A DNA stretch of 22,823 bases from CAYTSW01 sp964440605 (GCA_964440605.1 CAYTSW010000034.1:1-22823), one strand, 5' to 3'; shown: positions 16,052 through 22,823, counted from the first letter of the stretch. A program made the numbers and translations. Notes: a model not told the origin generated them from the sequence alone.

Positions 16052-16478
16052 GAGGTCCTTCTCCTGGCCGAACGGGTGATGGGCCTGTGCCGCCCGTGTG
16101 TCGCTCGGCCTTCCAAGGGCGACCGATCGGTCCTGTGCGTCCGACCGGTCGCCACCTCCACCATGCACTCGTTACGCGTTGATCGCCAGTGCGGTTCCTC
16201 GTAAACGATGATCCGGCATCGGGTTACGACGCTCGTGCCGTCCACGCCGGGCCGGGGCCGAGAATGTCGCGGCCCGCCCGACGTCGATGCGGCAGCGCGT
16301 GAGGCGATTCGATGCCGTCGTGTGCCAGGGTGGCAGGAAGCGGAGCCGGTCGACCCGTACGGGTTTGGCACGCCCCTCGCACCACGGGTGCAACGGCGCG
16401 GGGCGTCGGGCCAATGATGGGTGACGCCGCGCCTGCTCGTTGATCGAACCGCGGCGGTGTTTCCGGGAGGCTTTGAAC
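16052..16478. other. Divergent intergenic region upstream of the secreted-protein gene and htpX
   Basis: These 427 bp have no convincing gene. They contain two compact inverted repeats, TGCCA-GGG-TGGCA at 16323-16335 and the perfect 12-bp palindrome ACCCGTACGGGT at 16353-16364, which could be operator sites about 115-155 bp before htpX. TTGATC (16179-16184), a 17-nt spacer and TAAACG (16202-16207) form a weak plus-strand promoter match. No tRNA or riboswitch was recognised. Confidence 0.4.
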
Positions 16479-17339
16479 ATGCACACGTTCATCAATCACG
16501 CCAAGACGGCGATGCTCATGGGCGGGCTCATGGGTCTGTTTATCCTCGTGGGCGCGCAGTGGGGCATGGGGGGCATGGTGTTCGCGCTGGTCATCGGGCT
16601 GGTGATGAATGTCGGCGCGTTCCTGTTCTCCGACACGATCGCGGTCAAGGCGATGCAGGGCCGCGAGGTGACGGCTCAGGGTGGGCCCGGCATCCCCGGC
16701 GCGATGTCGCCGCAGGAGCTGTATGCGACGGTGGACCGCTTGCGTCAGCGGGCGGGGCTGCCGATGCCGCGCGTATACGTGTGCCCGCACGACGCGCCGA
16801 ACGCGTTCGCGACGGGGCGATCGCCGAAGCGCAGCGCCGTCGCGGTGACGCAGGGTCTGATGCGCATGCTCGACCGCGACGAGCTCGAGGGGGTCATCGC
16901 GCACGAGCTGGCGCACATCAAGAACCGCGACACGCTGATCTCAACGATCAGCGCGACGATCGCCGGCGTGCTGGCCTTCGTCGCGCAGTGGTCGTTCTTC
17001 CTCATGCCCAGCCGCGAGGGCGGGAACCCGCTGGTGATGCTGCTCTCGGTGATCATCGCGGCGGTCGGCGCGGCGGTGATCAAGGCGATGATCTCGCGCT
17101 CGCGTGAGTTCATCGCCGATGCCGACGGTGCCGAGATCGCGGGCTCCCCGCACGGCCTGATCGGTGCGCTCGCGAAGATCGACCACGCGGCGCGCCGGAT
17201 CCCGCTGCGCCAGCCCAACCCGGCGCAGAACAACCTCTTCATCATTGAACCGCTGGCGGGGGGCGGGAACACCCTGATGCGGCTGTTCGCGTCGCACCCG
17301 CCGACCGAGAAGCGCATCGCGGCCCTTCGCAACCTCTGA
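16479..17339 (+). CDS. htpX: HtpX-type membrane zinc metalloprotease (M48)
   Basis: The protein has 286 aa, a typical HtpX length. HtpX is an inner-membrane protease that helps degrade damaged or misfolded membrane proteins, working alongside FtsH. Two N-terminal membrane segments (about 10-27 and 32-52) are followed by the M48 domain. The zinc motif HELAH is at 142-146 (His142, Glu143, His146). The third ligand is in REFIADADG (Glu210). Two more hydrophobic segments (about 155-175 and 187-203) lie between them. The conserved C-terminal LFASHPPTEKRIAAL is present. GGGAGG at 16465-16470, spaced 8 nt, selects ATG 16479 over an upstream in-frame ATG at 16440. A monocistronic unit is likely, because the upstream gene is divergent and a strong terminator lies downstream. 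Confidence 0.94.
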   Translation: MHTFINHAKTAMLMGGLMGLFILVGAQWGMGGMVFALVIGLVMNVGAFLFSDTIAVKAMQGREVTAQGGPGIPGAMSPQELYATVDRLRQRAGLPMPRVYVCPHDAPNAFATGRSPKRSAVAVTQGLMRMLDRDELEGVIAHELAHIKNRDTLISTISATIAGVLAFVAQWSFFLMPSREGGNPLVMLLSVIIAAVGAAVIKAMISRSREFIADADGAEIAGSPHGLIGALAKIDHAARRIPLRQPNPAQNNLFIIEPLAGGGNTLMRLFASHPPTEKRIAALRNL

Positions 17340-17530
17340 GACGCGAAGCCATAGCAAGTCCGCGAAGCGACGCGCTCGGGAATAGAAAGCCGGGGCTACG
17401 CGTTTTCTCATCGTCGCGGCGGCCGCGAGCCGAAAGCGAAAACAGGCGTCGTTCAGCAGGCCTTTGAGGCGAGGTTCGGCGTGACAACCCGATCAGACTT
17501 TCGCCCGATCGGACAGGCGCAGCAGGCGGG

Positions 17531-17654
17531 TGATCTCCTCCACACTCTCCTCCACCGCCCGTCGACCGTTGCTCTCTCCGGTCGGAACCGCGAAACGGCC
17601 CGTTCGCTCCCTCTTCTCCTCCACGCTTGGGAGCCAGCGGGCCGTTTCCTTTTT
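17531..17654 (+). ncRNA. Candidate small RNA with three anti-Shine-Dalgarno motifs
   Basis: CTCCTCCAC occurs three times, at 17535-17543, 17547-17555 and 17616-17624. The third copy sits in the loop of an intrinsic terminator (17592-17654). Exposed CU-rich motifs complementary to GGAGG, combined with an intrinsic terminator, are the layout of alphaproteobacterial 'cuckoo'-type and related regulatory RNAs. The 5' end and promoter are not determined, and the left coordinate is nominal. The stretch might instead be only the 3' leader-trailer of htpX. The three motifs are also in the same frame on the minus strand (codons for Val-Glu-Glu), so an unrecognised small protein cannot be excluded. Confidence 0.3.
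17592..17654 (+). terminator. Strong intrinsic terminator before the gene at 17685
   Basis: GAAACGGCCCG (17592-17602) pairs with CGGGCCGTTTC (17638-17648), extended by CGCTCCC/GGGAGC inside, and is followed by CTTTTT. It ends plus-strand transcripts just upstream of the next promoter. It is about 250 bp from the htpX stop, unusually far for htpX alone. Confidence 0.8.
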
Positions 17655-17671
17655 CGGTGCTGCGGTTTCAA

Positions 17672-17677
17672 TAGCAT
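17672..17677 (+). promoter_or_regulatory. -10 box of the membrane protein gene, leaderless arrangement
   Basis: TAGCAT ends 7 nt before ATG 17685, and the start reads GGCCCATG with no ribosome-binding site. It lies just after the terminator, so the gene must use its own promoter. Confidence 0.5.
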
Positions 17678-17684
17678 GCGGCCC

Positions 17685-18683
17685 ATGCCGGGAGCCAGAC
17701 GCGTCATCGGGGTGTGCGTGCAGGTGGTGGGTGGCGCGATCGGCGTCGGGCTCGCGGTGTGGGCGGTGGACACGGCGCTGGGTCAGCAGAACGAGGCGTC
17801 ACTCGAAGCGTTGTCCGCAGCGCCGGCGTGGGTCTTTGTCGCGCTGATTGTGCTGAGCGTGGTTTCGCTGGGGCTCAACGGGCTGGTGTTCCACGCCGGA
17901 GCGAAGCCGCTGCACCTTGGGATCCCGGCCTGGCGGGTGCTGGGCGTCAACATTATCGCGACGTTTCTGAGCGTGCTCCCGTTCAAGCTAGGGCTGCTGG
18001 CCCGAGTGGGGATCCATCGGCGTCTGGATGATGTGCTGTTTGTGCAGATCGCGGCGTGGATGGTCGGCCTCACGGCGCTGACGGGCGCGGTGCTGCTGCC
18101 GATGGCGGGGGCCGCGGCGGTCGAGCCCTGGGTGGGCCGGTGGTGGCTCGCGCTGGCGGTCGTCGGCCCCGTGCTGGGCGTGGCGGCTGTGTACGTGGCT
18201 GCTCAATATTTCAGCAAGCGCGCGTGGATGCGCAAGACGATGCTCGGCTCCGGCCCGCTGCTGCGATCACGATCGACGCTCGCGACGGTGCTGCTCCTGC
18301 GGGGCGGAGACGTGGCGGTGCAGGCCATGCGCTTCTGGATCGCGGCCCATGCCGCCGATGTCGGGCTCACCTTCGAGCAGGCGCTGGTGCTGGCGGCGAC
18401 GTACTTCCTGATCCAGGCCTCATCGCCCGCGGGGGCGCTGGGCGTGGCGGAAGGCGGCACGGTGTGGCTCGGGGCGTTGGGCGGGCTCGAGCCCGGCTCC
18501 ATCGCGCTGGTCGCGCTGGTCGTCAGCGCGGCGCACTATGGCACCTCGGGCGCTGCCTCGCTAGTCGCGGCGGCGGCGCTGCGGCTCGATCGAACGCTGC
18601 GGGTTTCCATCGCGAGCGAGACGTCGGAGGACACGCCGCCCGAAGACGTGTTATCGCACGATGCGGCGGATGATCGTGCCTGA
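17685..18683 (+). CDS. Polytopic membrane protein, LPG-synthase-TM / flippase-like (UPF0104)
   Basis: The product has 332 aa with about eight hydrophobic segments (for example about 7-28, 46-68, 82-103, 120-140, 150-172, 215-235, 240-262, 280-310). The layout resembles the lysylphosphatidylglycerol synthase transmembrane family, with a first helix, then LSVVSLGLNGLVFHAGAK, an FKLGLLARVG segment, and SPAGALGVAEGGTVWLG near the end, which recalls the PGGLGVxEG motif. Family members move lipids or lipid-linked sugars across the membrane (MprF N-terminal part, AglD-like). The short hydrophilic tail (about 305-332) is unusual. The start could be ATG 17676 (adding MRP), but the -10 position favours 17685. 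The last 33 bp overlap the convergent gene on the other strand. Confidence 0.62.
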   Translation: MPGARRVIGVCVQVVGGAIGVGLAVWAVDTALGQQNEASLEALSAAPAWVFVALIVLSVVSLGLNGLVFHAGAKPLHLGIPAWRVLGVNIIATFLSVLPFKLGLLARVGIHRRLDDVLFVQIAAWMVGLTALTGAVLLPMAGAAAVEPWVGRWWLALAVVGPVLGVAAVYVAAQYFSKRAWMRKTMLGSGPLLRSRSTLATVLLLRGGDVAVQAMRFWIAAHAADVGLTFEQALVLAATYFLIQASSPAGALGVAEGGTVWLGALGGLEPGSIALVALVVSAAHYGTSGAASLVAAAALRLDRTLRVSIASETSEDTPPEDVLSHDAADDRA

Positions 18684-19655
18684 AACCTGCTGGGTGTCGA
18701 GGCTCATGGAGCCCATCGTCCACTGCATCTGGAGGCGCTCGAGGGTGGTGAGGAAGTTGAGCCCGCCGTGCTTGGCGTCCCAGATCACGCGCCCTTCGCC
18801 GCGGTAGGTTTCAACAGCGACGTCGGGAGCCGAGGCGTTCTCGGCGGGGGGTGCCTCGTAGCGCAGCGCGAAGTTGCCGGTGAGCGTTGTGAGGCCCATC
18901 TCGGCGTCCGAAGGCGTCCAACTCCGAGCGATCATCAGCGTGCCGGCGGCGTCGAGGCTGACTTCTTCAGTGGTGCTCCACGCGCCCTGTCCGCCGGTCT
19001 TGGAGTGCTCCACGCCGCCCTCGGCGTTGAAGAGCTTGCTCATCAGGCGGGGGAAGCTTTCCTCGTCCATGAAGCCCAGCAAGCCCTCGGGAGCGTCGTC
19101 GAGCTGCGCATAGACGCGGTAGAGGTTCTCCAGCCCGCTGACCTCGCCGACGTTGCCCACCTCGTCAACCGTCAGACGGATCTCGGCGTCGCGCAGCGGG
19201 GCGGCCAGCGCATCCACGCCACCTCCAGCGGCAGCGACGGCTTCGGCGTCGCCCGCGAAGTCGAAGGCGACCGCGGTCGCACCCTCATCGTCGCTCACGC
19301 GCGCCTCGAACGACTCGATCTCGACGAGCACGATCGCCGGCTGGTTCTCGCCCAAGCCGCGCTCGACCGTGATGACCAGCCCCGCCATGTGGGAGGTGGT
19401 CGAGGTCACCGCCTCGTCGGGCTCGGCCTCGGCGAGCTTCTGTGCGAACTCCATGTTCCGCCGCACTTCGTAGCGGGTCGTGCGGCCTTCGTTCAGGCCG
19501 GTCTTGAGATCGATCGGCTCGGCCTCGCGGGCGGGCTGGGCCTGGCGGGCGTCGGGACGCTCACGCAGTTGCAGGCCGCCCTGCGCCAGCGCGACGTCGC
19601 TGCTGAAGACCATCGCTCCGGCGAGAGCGAACGACCAGAAAGACAAGCGAAGCAT
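18651..19655 (-). CDS. Exported protein of unknown function
   Basis: The product has 334 aa and was not recognised by family. A signal peptide (MLRLSFWSFALAGAMVFSSD, then VALAQ) ends near residue 25, so the protein is secreted. The mature part has alternating strands (RYEVRRNMEF, GLVITVERGL, PAIVLVEIESFEARV) and a region on threshold-like residues (LYRVYAQLDDAPEGLLGFMDEESFPRLMSKLF). It then has SWSTTEEV-like and RSWTPSDAEMGLTTLTGNFALRYE strands and ends in a strand-rich segment (GEGRVIWDAKHGGLNFLTTLERLQMQ). The pattern of a soluble beta-rich exported protein with a central helical insertion is seen in several planctomycete secreted families. AAGGAG 6 nt upstream supports ATG 19655. A TACGAT box on the minus strand at 19738-19733 may be its -10. 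It overlaps the gene at 17685-18683 tail to tail by 33 bp. Confidence 0.75.
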   Translation of the reverse strand: MLRLSFWSFALAGAMVFSSDVALAQGGLQLRERPDARQAQPAREAEPIDLKTGLNEGRTTRYEVRRNMEFAQKLAEAEPDEAVTSTTSHMAGLVITVERGLGENQPAIVLVEIESFEARVSDDEGATAVAFDFAGDAEAVAAAGGGVDALAAPLRDAEIRLTVDEVGNVGEVSGLENLYRVYAQLDDAPEGLLGFMDEESFPRLMSKLFNAEGGVEHSKTGGQGAWSTTEEVSLDAAGTLMIARSWTPSDAEMGLTTLTGNFALRYEAPPAENASAPDVAVETYRGEGRVIWDAKHGGLNFLTTLERLQMQWTMGSMSLDTQQVSGTIIRRIVR

Positions 19656-19732
19656 GACCAGCTCCTTGCGGACGAGGGGGATCAGGCGGTGCGGCGTGAG
19701 TCACGCCGGGCCACCGACCGGCGTCGGTCGCC

Positions 19733-19738
19733 ATCGTA
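19733..19738 (-). promoter_or_regulatory. Possible -10 box for the exported protein gene
   Basis: TACGAT on the minus strand would give a leader of about 70 nt carrying AAGGAG. The same hexamer precedes nadE on the other strand. There is no -35 match. Confidence 0.3.
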
Positions 19739-19830
19739 GCGGGCTCGCCGTCGCGGCGGGCCCGGAGTCGGTGGGGGGGGTCGGCCAATCCGCCCAGAAG
19801 GCGATCAGGAGGCTCGCGTGGGGGCACCGC

Positions 19831-19836
19831 TACGAT
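19831..19836 (+). promoter_or_regulatory. -10 box of nadE, leaderless arrangement
   Basis: TACGAT ends 6 nt before ATG 19843, and the junction reads CGGCCCATG. Transcription should start at the start codon. No ribosome-binding site is present. Confidence 0.5.
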
Positions 19837-19842
19837 CGGCCC

Positions 19843-21591
19843 ATGCGTCTGGCGTTGCTTCAACTGAACCCGCTCGTCGGCGACGCGCCCGCCAATGCGC
19901 GACTCGTCGGGGAGGCGGCTCGCGATGCGCTCGAACGCGGCGCGTCGTTGGTCGCGACCTCGGAGCTGGTCATCAGCGGCTACCCGCCGCGCGACCTCAT
20001 CAATCAGCAGGGATTCGTCGCCCATTGCCGCGACGCGCTGCTCGGGCTCGCTCGGGAGTGGTCTCCCGACACTCCCCTGATCGTCGGCTGCCCGTGGCGG
20101 CCCGAGTCGACCGATGACCCGGCGTCCTTTAATCGCGCGGCCGCCGCGACGAACAGCCTTCTCGTGCTCCGGTCGGGGCGGGTCGTCGCCCGGTACGACA
20201 AACGCCTGCTGCCGACGTACGACGTGTTCGATGAGCACCGATACTTCAAGGCCGGCGACCGCCCGGTGGTAATCGAAGCGGGCGGCGTGCGCGTCGGCCT
20301 GAGCATCTGCGAGGATCTCTGGAAAGGCGTTGATGTGGGGCCGGAAGTCACGCACCACGATCGCTACGCCGACGAGCCCGACCCCGTGCAGCAGCTCGTC
20401 GAAGCGGGAGCGCAGGTGATCGTCAATCCGTCGGCCAGCCCCTTCGTTTCGGGGAAAGGCGCGCGGCAGAGGGAGATCCTCCGGCGTCACGTCGAACGCC
20501 ATCGCGTCACAGTCGCTTCCGTCAACCAGGTGGGCGCCAATGACGATCTCGTCTTTTCGGGCCACTCGGCGGTGTTCACGCCGGATCAAGCGGGCAACGC
20601 TCGCCTCGTGGCCGCTGCCCCCGGCTTTGAGCCGCACACGCTGATCGTCGACCTCGACGCATCCGATGCGCCGGAGATCGCCGACCCGCTGCTCGAGACG
20701 CCGCGCCTCACCGACCTGTTCCACGCCCTGGTGCTGGGGCTGCGCGACTATGCGCGCAAGAGCGGGTTTACAAAGTCCGTGTTCGGGATCTCGGGGGGCA
20801 TCGACTCGGCGTTGACGGCCGCCATCGCCGCGGCTGCGCTCGGGCCAGACAGCGTCCTGGGCGTGATCATGCCCTCGCGGTATTCATCGGGGCACTCGGT
20901 GGAGGACGCGATGGAACTCGCTGAACGCATCGGCATGCGGAGCGTGAGCGTGCCGATTGCGCCGGTGCACGAGGCCGCCGAGGCGTTGTTGCAGCCGGCG
21001 TTCGCCGAAGCCGGGCTGGGGAGCGAACCGGGCATCACGGAGGAGAACATCCAGAGCCGGCTGCGCGGATTGGTCGTCATGGCCTTCTCCAACAAGGAAG
21101 GCTCGCTCGCGCTGACCACCGGCAACAAGAGCGAACTCGCGGTGGGCTACTGCACGCTCTACGGCGATATGAATGGCGGGCTTGCGATCCTCAGCGATGT
21201 CTCGAAGACCGATGTCTTCGCCCTCTCCCGTCACATCAACGACCGACACGCCGAGCTCGGCTTCGACCGCCCGCCCATCCCCGAGCGTTCCATCACCAAG
21301 CCGCCCAGCGCCGAGCTGCGGCCCGACCAGATCGATCAGGATTCGCTGCCGCCCTACGAGGTGCTCGACGAGATCATCGAGCGCTACGTGGAGAACCACG
21401 AACACCCGGCGGCCATTATTCAGTCAACCGGCTTCGACGCCGAGATGGTGTATGCGATCACCCGAACCATCGATCGCAATGAGTACAAGCGCAAACAAAT
21501 GCCGATCGGGCTGAAAGTGTCGGGATTGGCGTTCGGTCGGGGACGGCGTCGGCCGCTCGCTCAGGGGTACGACCCAAGGCCGCGGGGCTGA
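19843..21591 (+). CDS. nadE: Glutamine-dependent NAD+ synthetase
   Basis: The product has 582 aa. It has an N-terminal nitrilase-type glutaminase domain (about 1-275) and a C-terminal ammonia-dependent NAD synthetase domain. The enzyme converts nicotinate adenine dinucleotide to NAD+ with ATP, using ammonia channelled from glutamine. The catalytic triad of the first domain is Glu41 (SELVISGYPPRDL), Lys120 (RYDKRLLPTYDVFDE) and Cys156 (LSICEDLW). The ATP-pyrophosphatase loop of the second domain is SGGIDS at 317-322, followed by IMPSRYSS, TEENIQSRLRG, TTGNKSELAVGYCTLYGDM and the C-terminal GRGRRRPLAQGYDPRPRG. The start is ATG 19843. The frame is open upstream to 19480, but that region is the antisense of the exported-protein gene. 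The arrangement is divergent from that gene, with 187 bp between. Confidence 0.95.
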   Translation: MRLALLQLNPLVGDAPANARLVGEAARDALERGASLVATSELVISGYPPRDLINQQGFVAHCRDALLGLAREWSPDTPLIVGCPWRPESTDDPASFNRAAAATNSLLVLRSGRVVARYDKRLLPTYDVFDEHRYFKAGDRPVVIEAGGVRVGLSICEDLWKGVDVGPEVTHHDRYADEPDPVQQLVEAGAQVIVNPSASPFVSGKGARQREILRRHVERHRVTVASVNQVGANDDLVFSGHSAVFTPDQAGNARLVAAAPGFEPHTLIVDLDASDAPEIADPLLETPRLTDLFHALVLGLRDYARKSGFTKSVFGISGGIDSALTAAIAAAALGPDSVLGVIMPSRYSSGHSVEDAMELAERIGMRSVSVPIAPVHEAAEALLQPAFAEAGLGSEPGITEENIQSRLRGLVVMAFSNKEGSLALTTGNKSELAVGYCTLYGDMNGGLAILSDVSKTDVFALSRHINDRHAELGFDRPPIPERSITKPPSAELRPDQIDQDSLPPYEVLDEIIERYVENHEHPAAIIQSTGFDAEMVYAITRTIDRNEYKRKQMPIGLKVSGLAFGRGRRRPLAQGYDPRPRG

Positions 21592-21643
21592 GAACGCGGT
21601 CCCGGGGCGCGCGAGTTGGGCGTTCTGGGGGGTTGGTACCCCG

Positions 21644-21671
21644 TTGACGTACGCGGTCGATCGGTTAGATT
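21644..21671 (+). promoter_or_regulatory. Predicted sigma-70-like promoter for the last gene
   Basis: TTGACG (21644-21649), a 16-nt spacer and TAGATT (21666-21671) form the best promoter match in the window. The leader would be about 75 nt and contains GGAG at 21744-21747, 8 nt before GTG 21756. A small GGGGT/ACCCC hairpin (21629-21642) lies directly upstream. Confidence 0.55.
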
Positions 21672-21755
21672 GCAGGGGCTTAGGGAGAAAGCCGCCCCCG
21701 CGGGACGAGGTCTGCGCTGGCGGGCGGAGAGAGAACCGAACAACGGAGTACACCC

Positions 21756-22823
21756 GTGAAGACGATCGCGCGCCTGCTGAGTCTGCTCGCCGTGTCTGTC
21801 GCTGCGCCCGCGGCGCTCGCGCAGTCCATCCTCGTGCTGGGCGATCCCGAGGAGGGTTGTCTGGAGAGCGACGGGCTGGTGTCCGCGTTCCAGGATGCGG
21901 GGTACGACGTGACCGTCGCCGCCGGCGTGAGCGCGCTGGAGACGATCGACCTCAGCCCCTTCGATGTCGTCTGGGCGCCGAGCGGTGTCTCCGACAACAA
22001 TCCCGGCTGCCCGAACACCGGGTCCGTCCCCTCCACGGCCGCCGCGACCAACCTCCAGCAGTTCCTCCTCGCCGGCGGCGGGCTTTACATCGCGGGCGAA
22101 GACGGATCGAACAACACCGACTTCCTCAGCCAGCGCGACGCCGTCCTGAACACCCTCCTCGGCGCCGGAGGCGTCGATGGCGTGTGCGCGTGCAACCTGG
22201 GCGACACCATCTTCCTCGACCCCGCCTCGCCCGCGAACGCATATCCCTCCACGCCCCTGCAGATCCAGGCCGCCACGACCGCAACGGGCGGCTTCGAGGC
22301 CAACGGTAACGGCACGCCCATCGCCTTCGCTTCGTCCGACCTCACCGGCCTGCCCGTCGCGCTGTCGTTCGATCGCGGCGACCTTGGTGGCGCACCGATG
22401 GCGCGAGCGATCGTCTTCAACAACTCCAACAACGGACCCGGCTTCGCGGATTGGGCCGTCGGGGCCGCGGCGTGGCTCGCGGGTGTCGACCCACCCATGA
22501 GTGTCATGGGCCAGACGCTCTTCCTCGTGGACTTCGAGGAGTTTGCCGAGGGCACGGAGATCTTCGATCAGTACGCCGACCTGGGGGTCACTTTCGGACT
22601 CGAAGGCTCGGCGGAGTTGCCGATCATCGCCACCGAAGGCGCGCCAATCGTTGCCTTCGGTCCCAATGACAACCCGATGGCCTCGGGCATGAACGGGCTG
22701 ACCGACCCGCTCGTCGGCGGCAACGCCGGCGTCGGCGCGAACATCGCCATGGACTTCGACCCGCCCATCTCCTCGGCGCGGTTCTTCATCGTCGATATCG
22801 ACGATGAAGAACCGCGCCGAGGA
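21756..22823 (+). CDS. Secreted two-domain protein, 3' end missing
   Basis: The frame is open for 356 codons to the right edge. GTG 21756 has GGAG 8 nt upstream and begins a signal peptide (MKTIARLLSLLAVSVAAPAA, then LAQ). The first part (about 24-245) looks like a secreted class I glutamine-amidotransferase/ThuA-like alpha-beta fold: SILVLGDPE, LVSAFQDAGYDVTV, FDVVWAP and FLLAGGGLYIAGEDG. It carries a Cys pair in VCACN that may form a disulphide. The second part (from about 255: FLVDFEEFAEGTEIFDQYADLGVTF) resembles the adhesion or choice-of-anchor type modules that often precede PEP-CTERM tails. The final 8 codons fall in the second half of a perfect palindrome and are probably not the true sequence. 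The function is unknown. Surface attachment is likely. Confidence 0.75.
   Translation, partial: MKTIARLLSLLAVSVAAPAALAQSILVLGDPEEGCLESDGLVSAFQDAGYDVTVAAGVSALETIDLSPFDVVWAPSGVSDNNPGCPNTGSVPSTAAATNLQQFLLAGGGLYIAGEDGSNNTDFLSQRDAVLNTLLGAGGVDGVCACNLGDTIFLDPASPANAYPSTPLQIQAATTATGGFEANGNGTPIAFASSDLTGLPVALSFDRGDLGGAPMARAIVFNNSNNGPGFADWAVGAAAWLAGVDPPMSVMGQTLFLVDFEEFAEGTEIFDQYADLGVTFGLEGSAELPIIATEGAPIVAFGPNDNPMASGMNGLTDPLVGGNAGVGANIAMDFDPPISSARFFIVDIDDEEPRRG
22770..22823. repeat. Perfect 54-bp palindrome at the window edge
   Basis: The 27 nt at 22770-22796 are the exact reverse complement of 22797-22823, with no loop, centred on GATATC. It ends on the last base of the window and lies inside an open reading frame. 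A fold-back assembly or amplification artefact at a contig end is the likeliest cause. Confidence 0.9.

Larger units (their letters stand above)
17340..17684. other. Intergenic region between htpX and the membrane protein gene
   Basis: These 345 bp hold the terminator at 17592-17654, the small-RNA candidate upstream of it, and the -10 box at 17672-17677. The first 150 bp contain GAATAGAAAGCCGGGGCTACG around 17380-17402, flanked by GCGACG/CGTCGC inverted repeats that may form a further hairpin after htpX. I recognised no protein gene with a sound start. Confidence 0.5.

Noticed and set aside
17493..17624. Minus-strand frame ending in VEESVEEITRLLRLSDRAKV
   Set aside because: It has good third-position GC and a plausible helical end, but no ATG, no ribosome-binding site and only a GTG that is itself part of the repeated motif. 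It also crosses the plus-strand terminator. It is kept only as the alternative to the small-RNA reading.
19480..19842. N-terminal extension of the NAD synthetase frame
   Set aside because: The extension is antisense to the exported protein gene. The nitrilase domain starts directly at MRLALLQLNP.
1..22823. CRISPR arrays, insertion sequences, phage genes, tRNAs or defence islands
   Set aside because: No regularly spaced repeats, transposase motifs, tRNA T-loop signatures or known defence-domain genes were seen on either strand.

Overview
The window is GC-rich and densely packed with genes. It looks like chromosomal DNA from a planctomycete, most likely of the Phycisphaerae type. The evidence is several exported proteins with lipobox-free signal peptides, one of which ends in a PEP-CTERM-like tail (VPTPGATVPLLFGLAALM followed by RRRR), plus planctomycete-style housekeeping genes scattered outside the usual operons. 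This assignment is inferred from protein style, because the window has no rRNA. I found no tRNA, CRISPR array, transposase or phage gene.

Layout. 1-2696 (minus): ligA followed by a CYTH-domain protein that runs off the left edge. 2736-3605 (plus): a FolD homologue, divergent from ligA across only 39 bp, with unusual substitutions at the folate site. 3682-6329 (plus): two translationally coupled, exported amidohydrolases. The first keeps its metal ligands and the second has lost them. 6362-6457: a long inverted repeat between convergent genes. 6490-8605 (minus): a membrane-anchored PP2C/SpoIIE phosphatase and a PduO-type cobalamin adenosyltransferase. 8745-10862 (minus): fusA (EF-G), with a terminator and a leader of about 480 bp. 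11344-14717 (minus): a WecA/TagO-like glycosyl-phosphate transferase coupled by GTGA to an O-antigen polymerase/ligase-like membrane protein. 14861-16051 (minus): the PEP-CTERM-like secreted protein. 16479-17339 (plus): htpX. 17340-17684: an intergenic stretch with a strong terminator and a possible small RNA. 17685-18683 (plus): a polytopic membrane protein of the LPG-synthase/flippase type. 18651-19655 (minus): an exported protein of unknown function that overlaps the membrane protein gene tail to tail. 19843-21591 (plus): glutamine-dependent NAD synthetase. 21756-22823 (plus): a secreted two-domain protein cut by the right edge.

Functionally the window mixes housekeeping (DNA ligation, translocation, folate C1 transfer, NAD and B12 cofactor synthesis, membrane-protein quality control) with envelope functions (lipid-linked glycan initiation and polymerisation, a putative exosortase substrate, exported amidohydrolases). 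No single new defence or mobile system stands out.

The signals I consider most worth checking are: (i) a FolD in which the cyclohydrolase lysine, the conserved Gln and the conserved Asp are all replaced; (ii) an amidohydrolase/pseudo-amidohydrolase pair; (iii) a recurring -10-then-start arrangement (TANNNT, 6-8 nt, start codon; three of four read GGCCCATG) that implies leaderless mRNAs; (iv) a possible small RNA with three anti-Shine-Dalgarno CTCCTCCAC motifs ahead of a terminator; and (v) a perfect 54-bp palindrome ending exactly at the last base, which is probably a fold-back assembly artefact.
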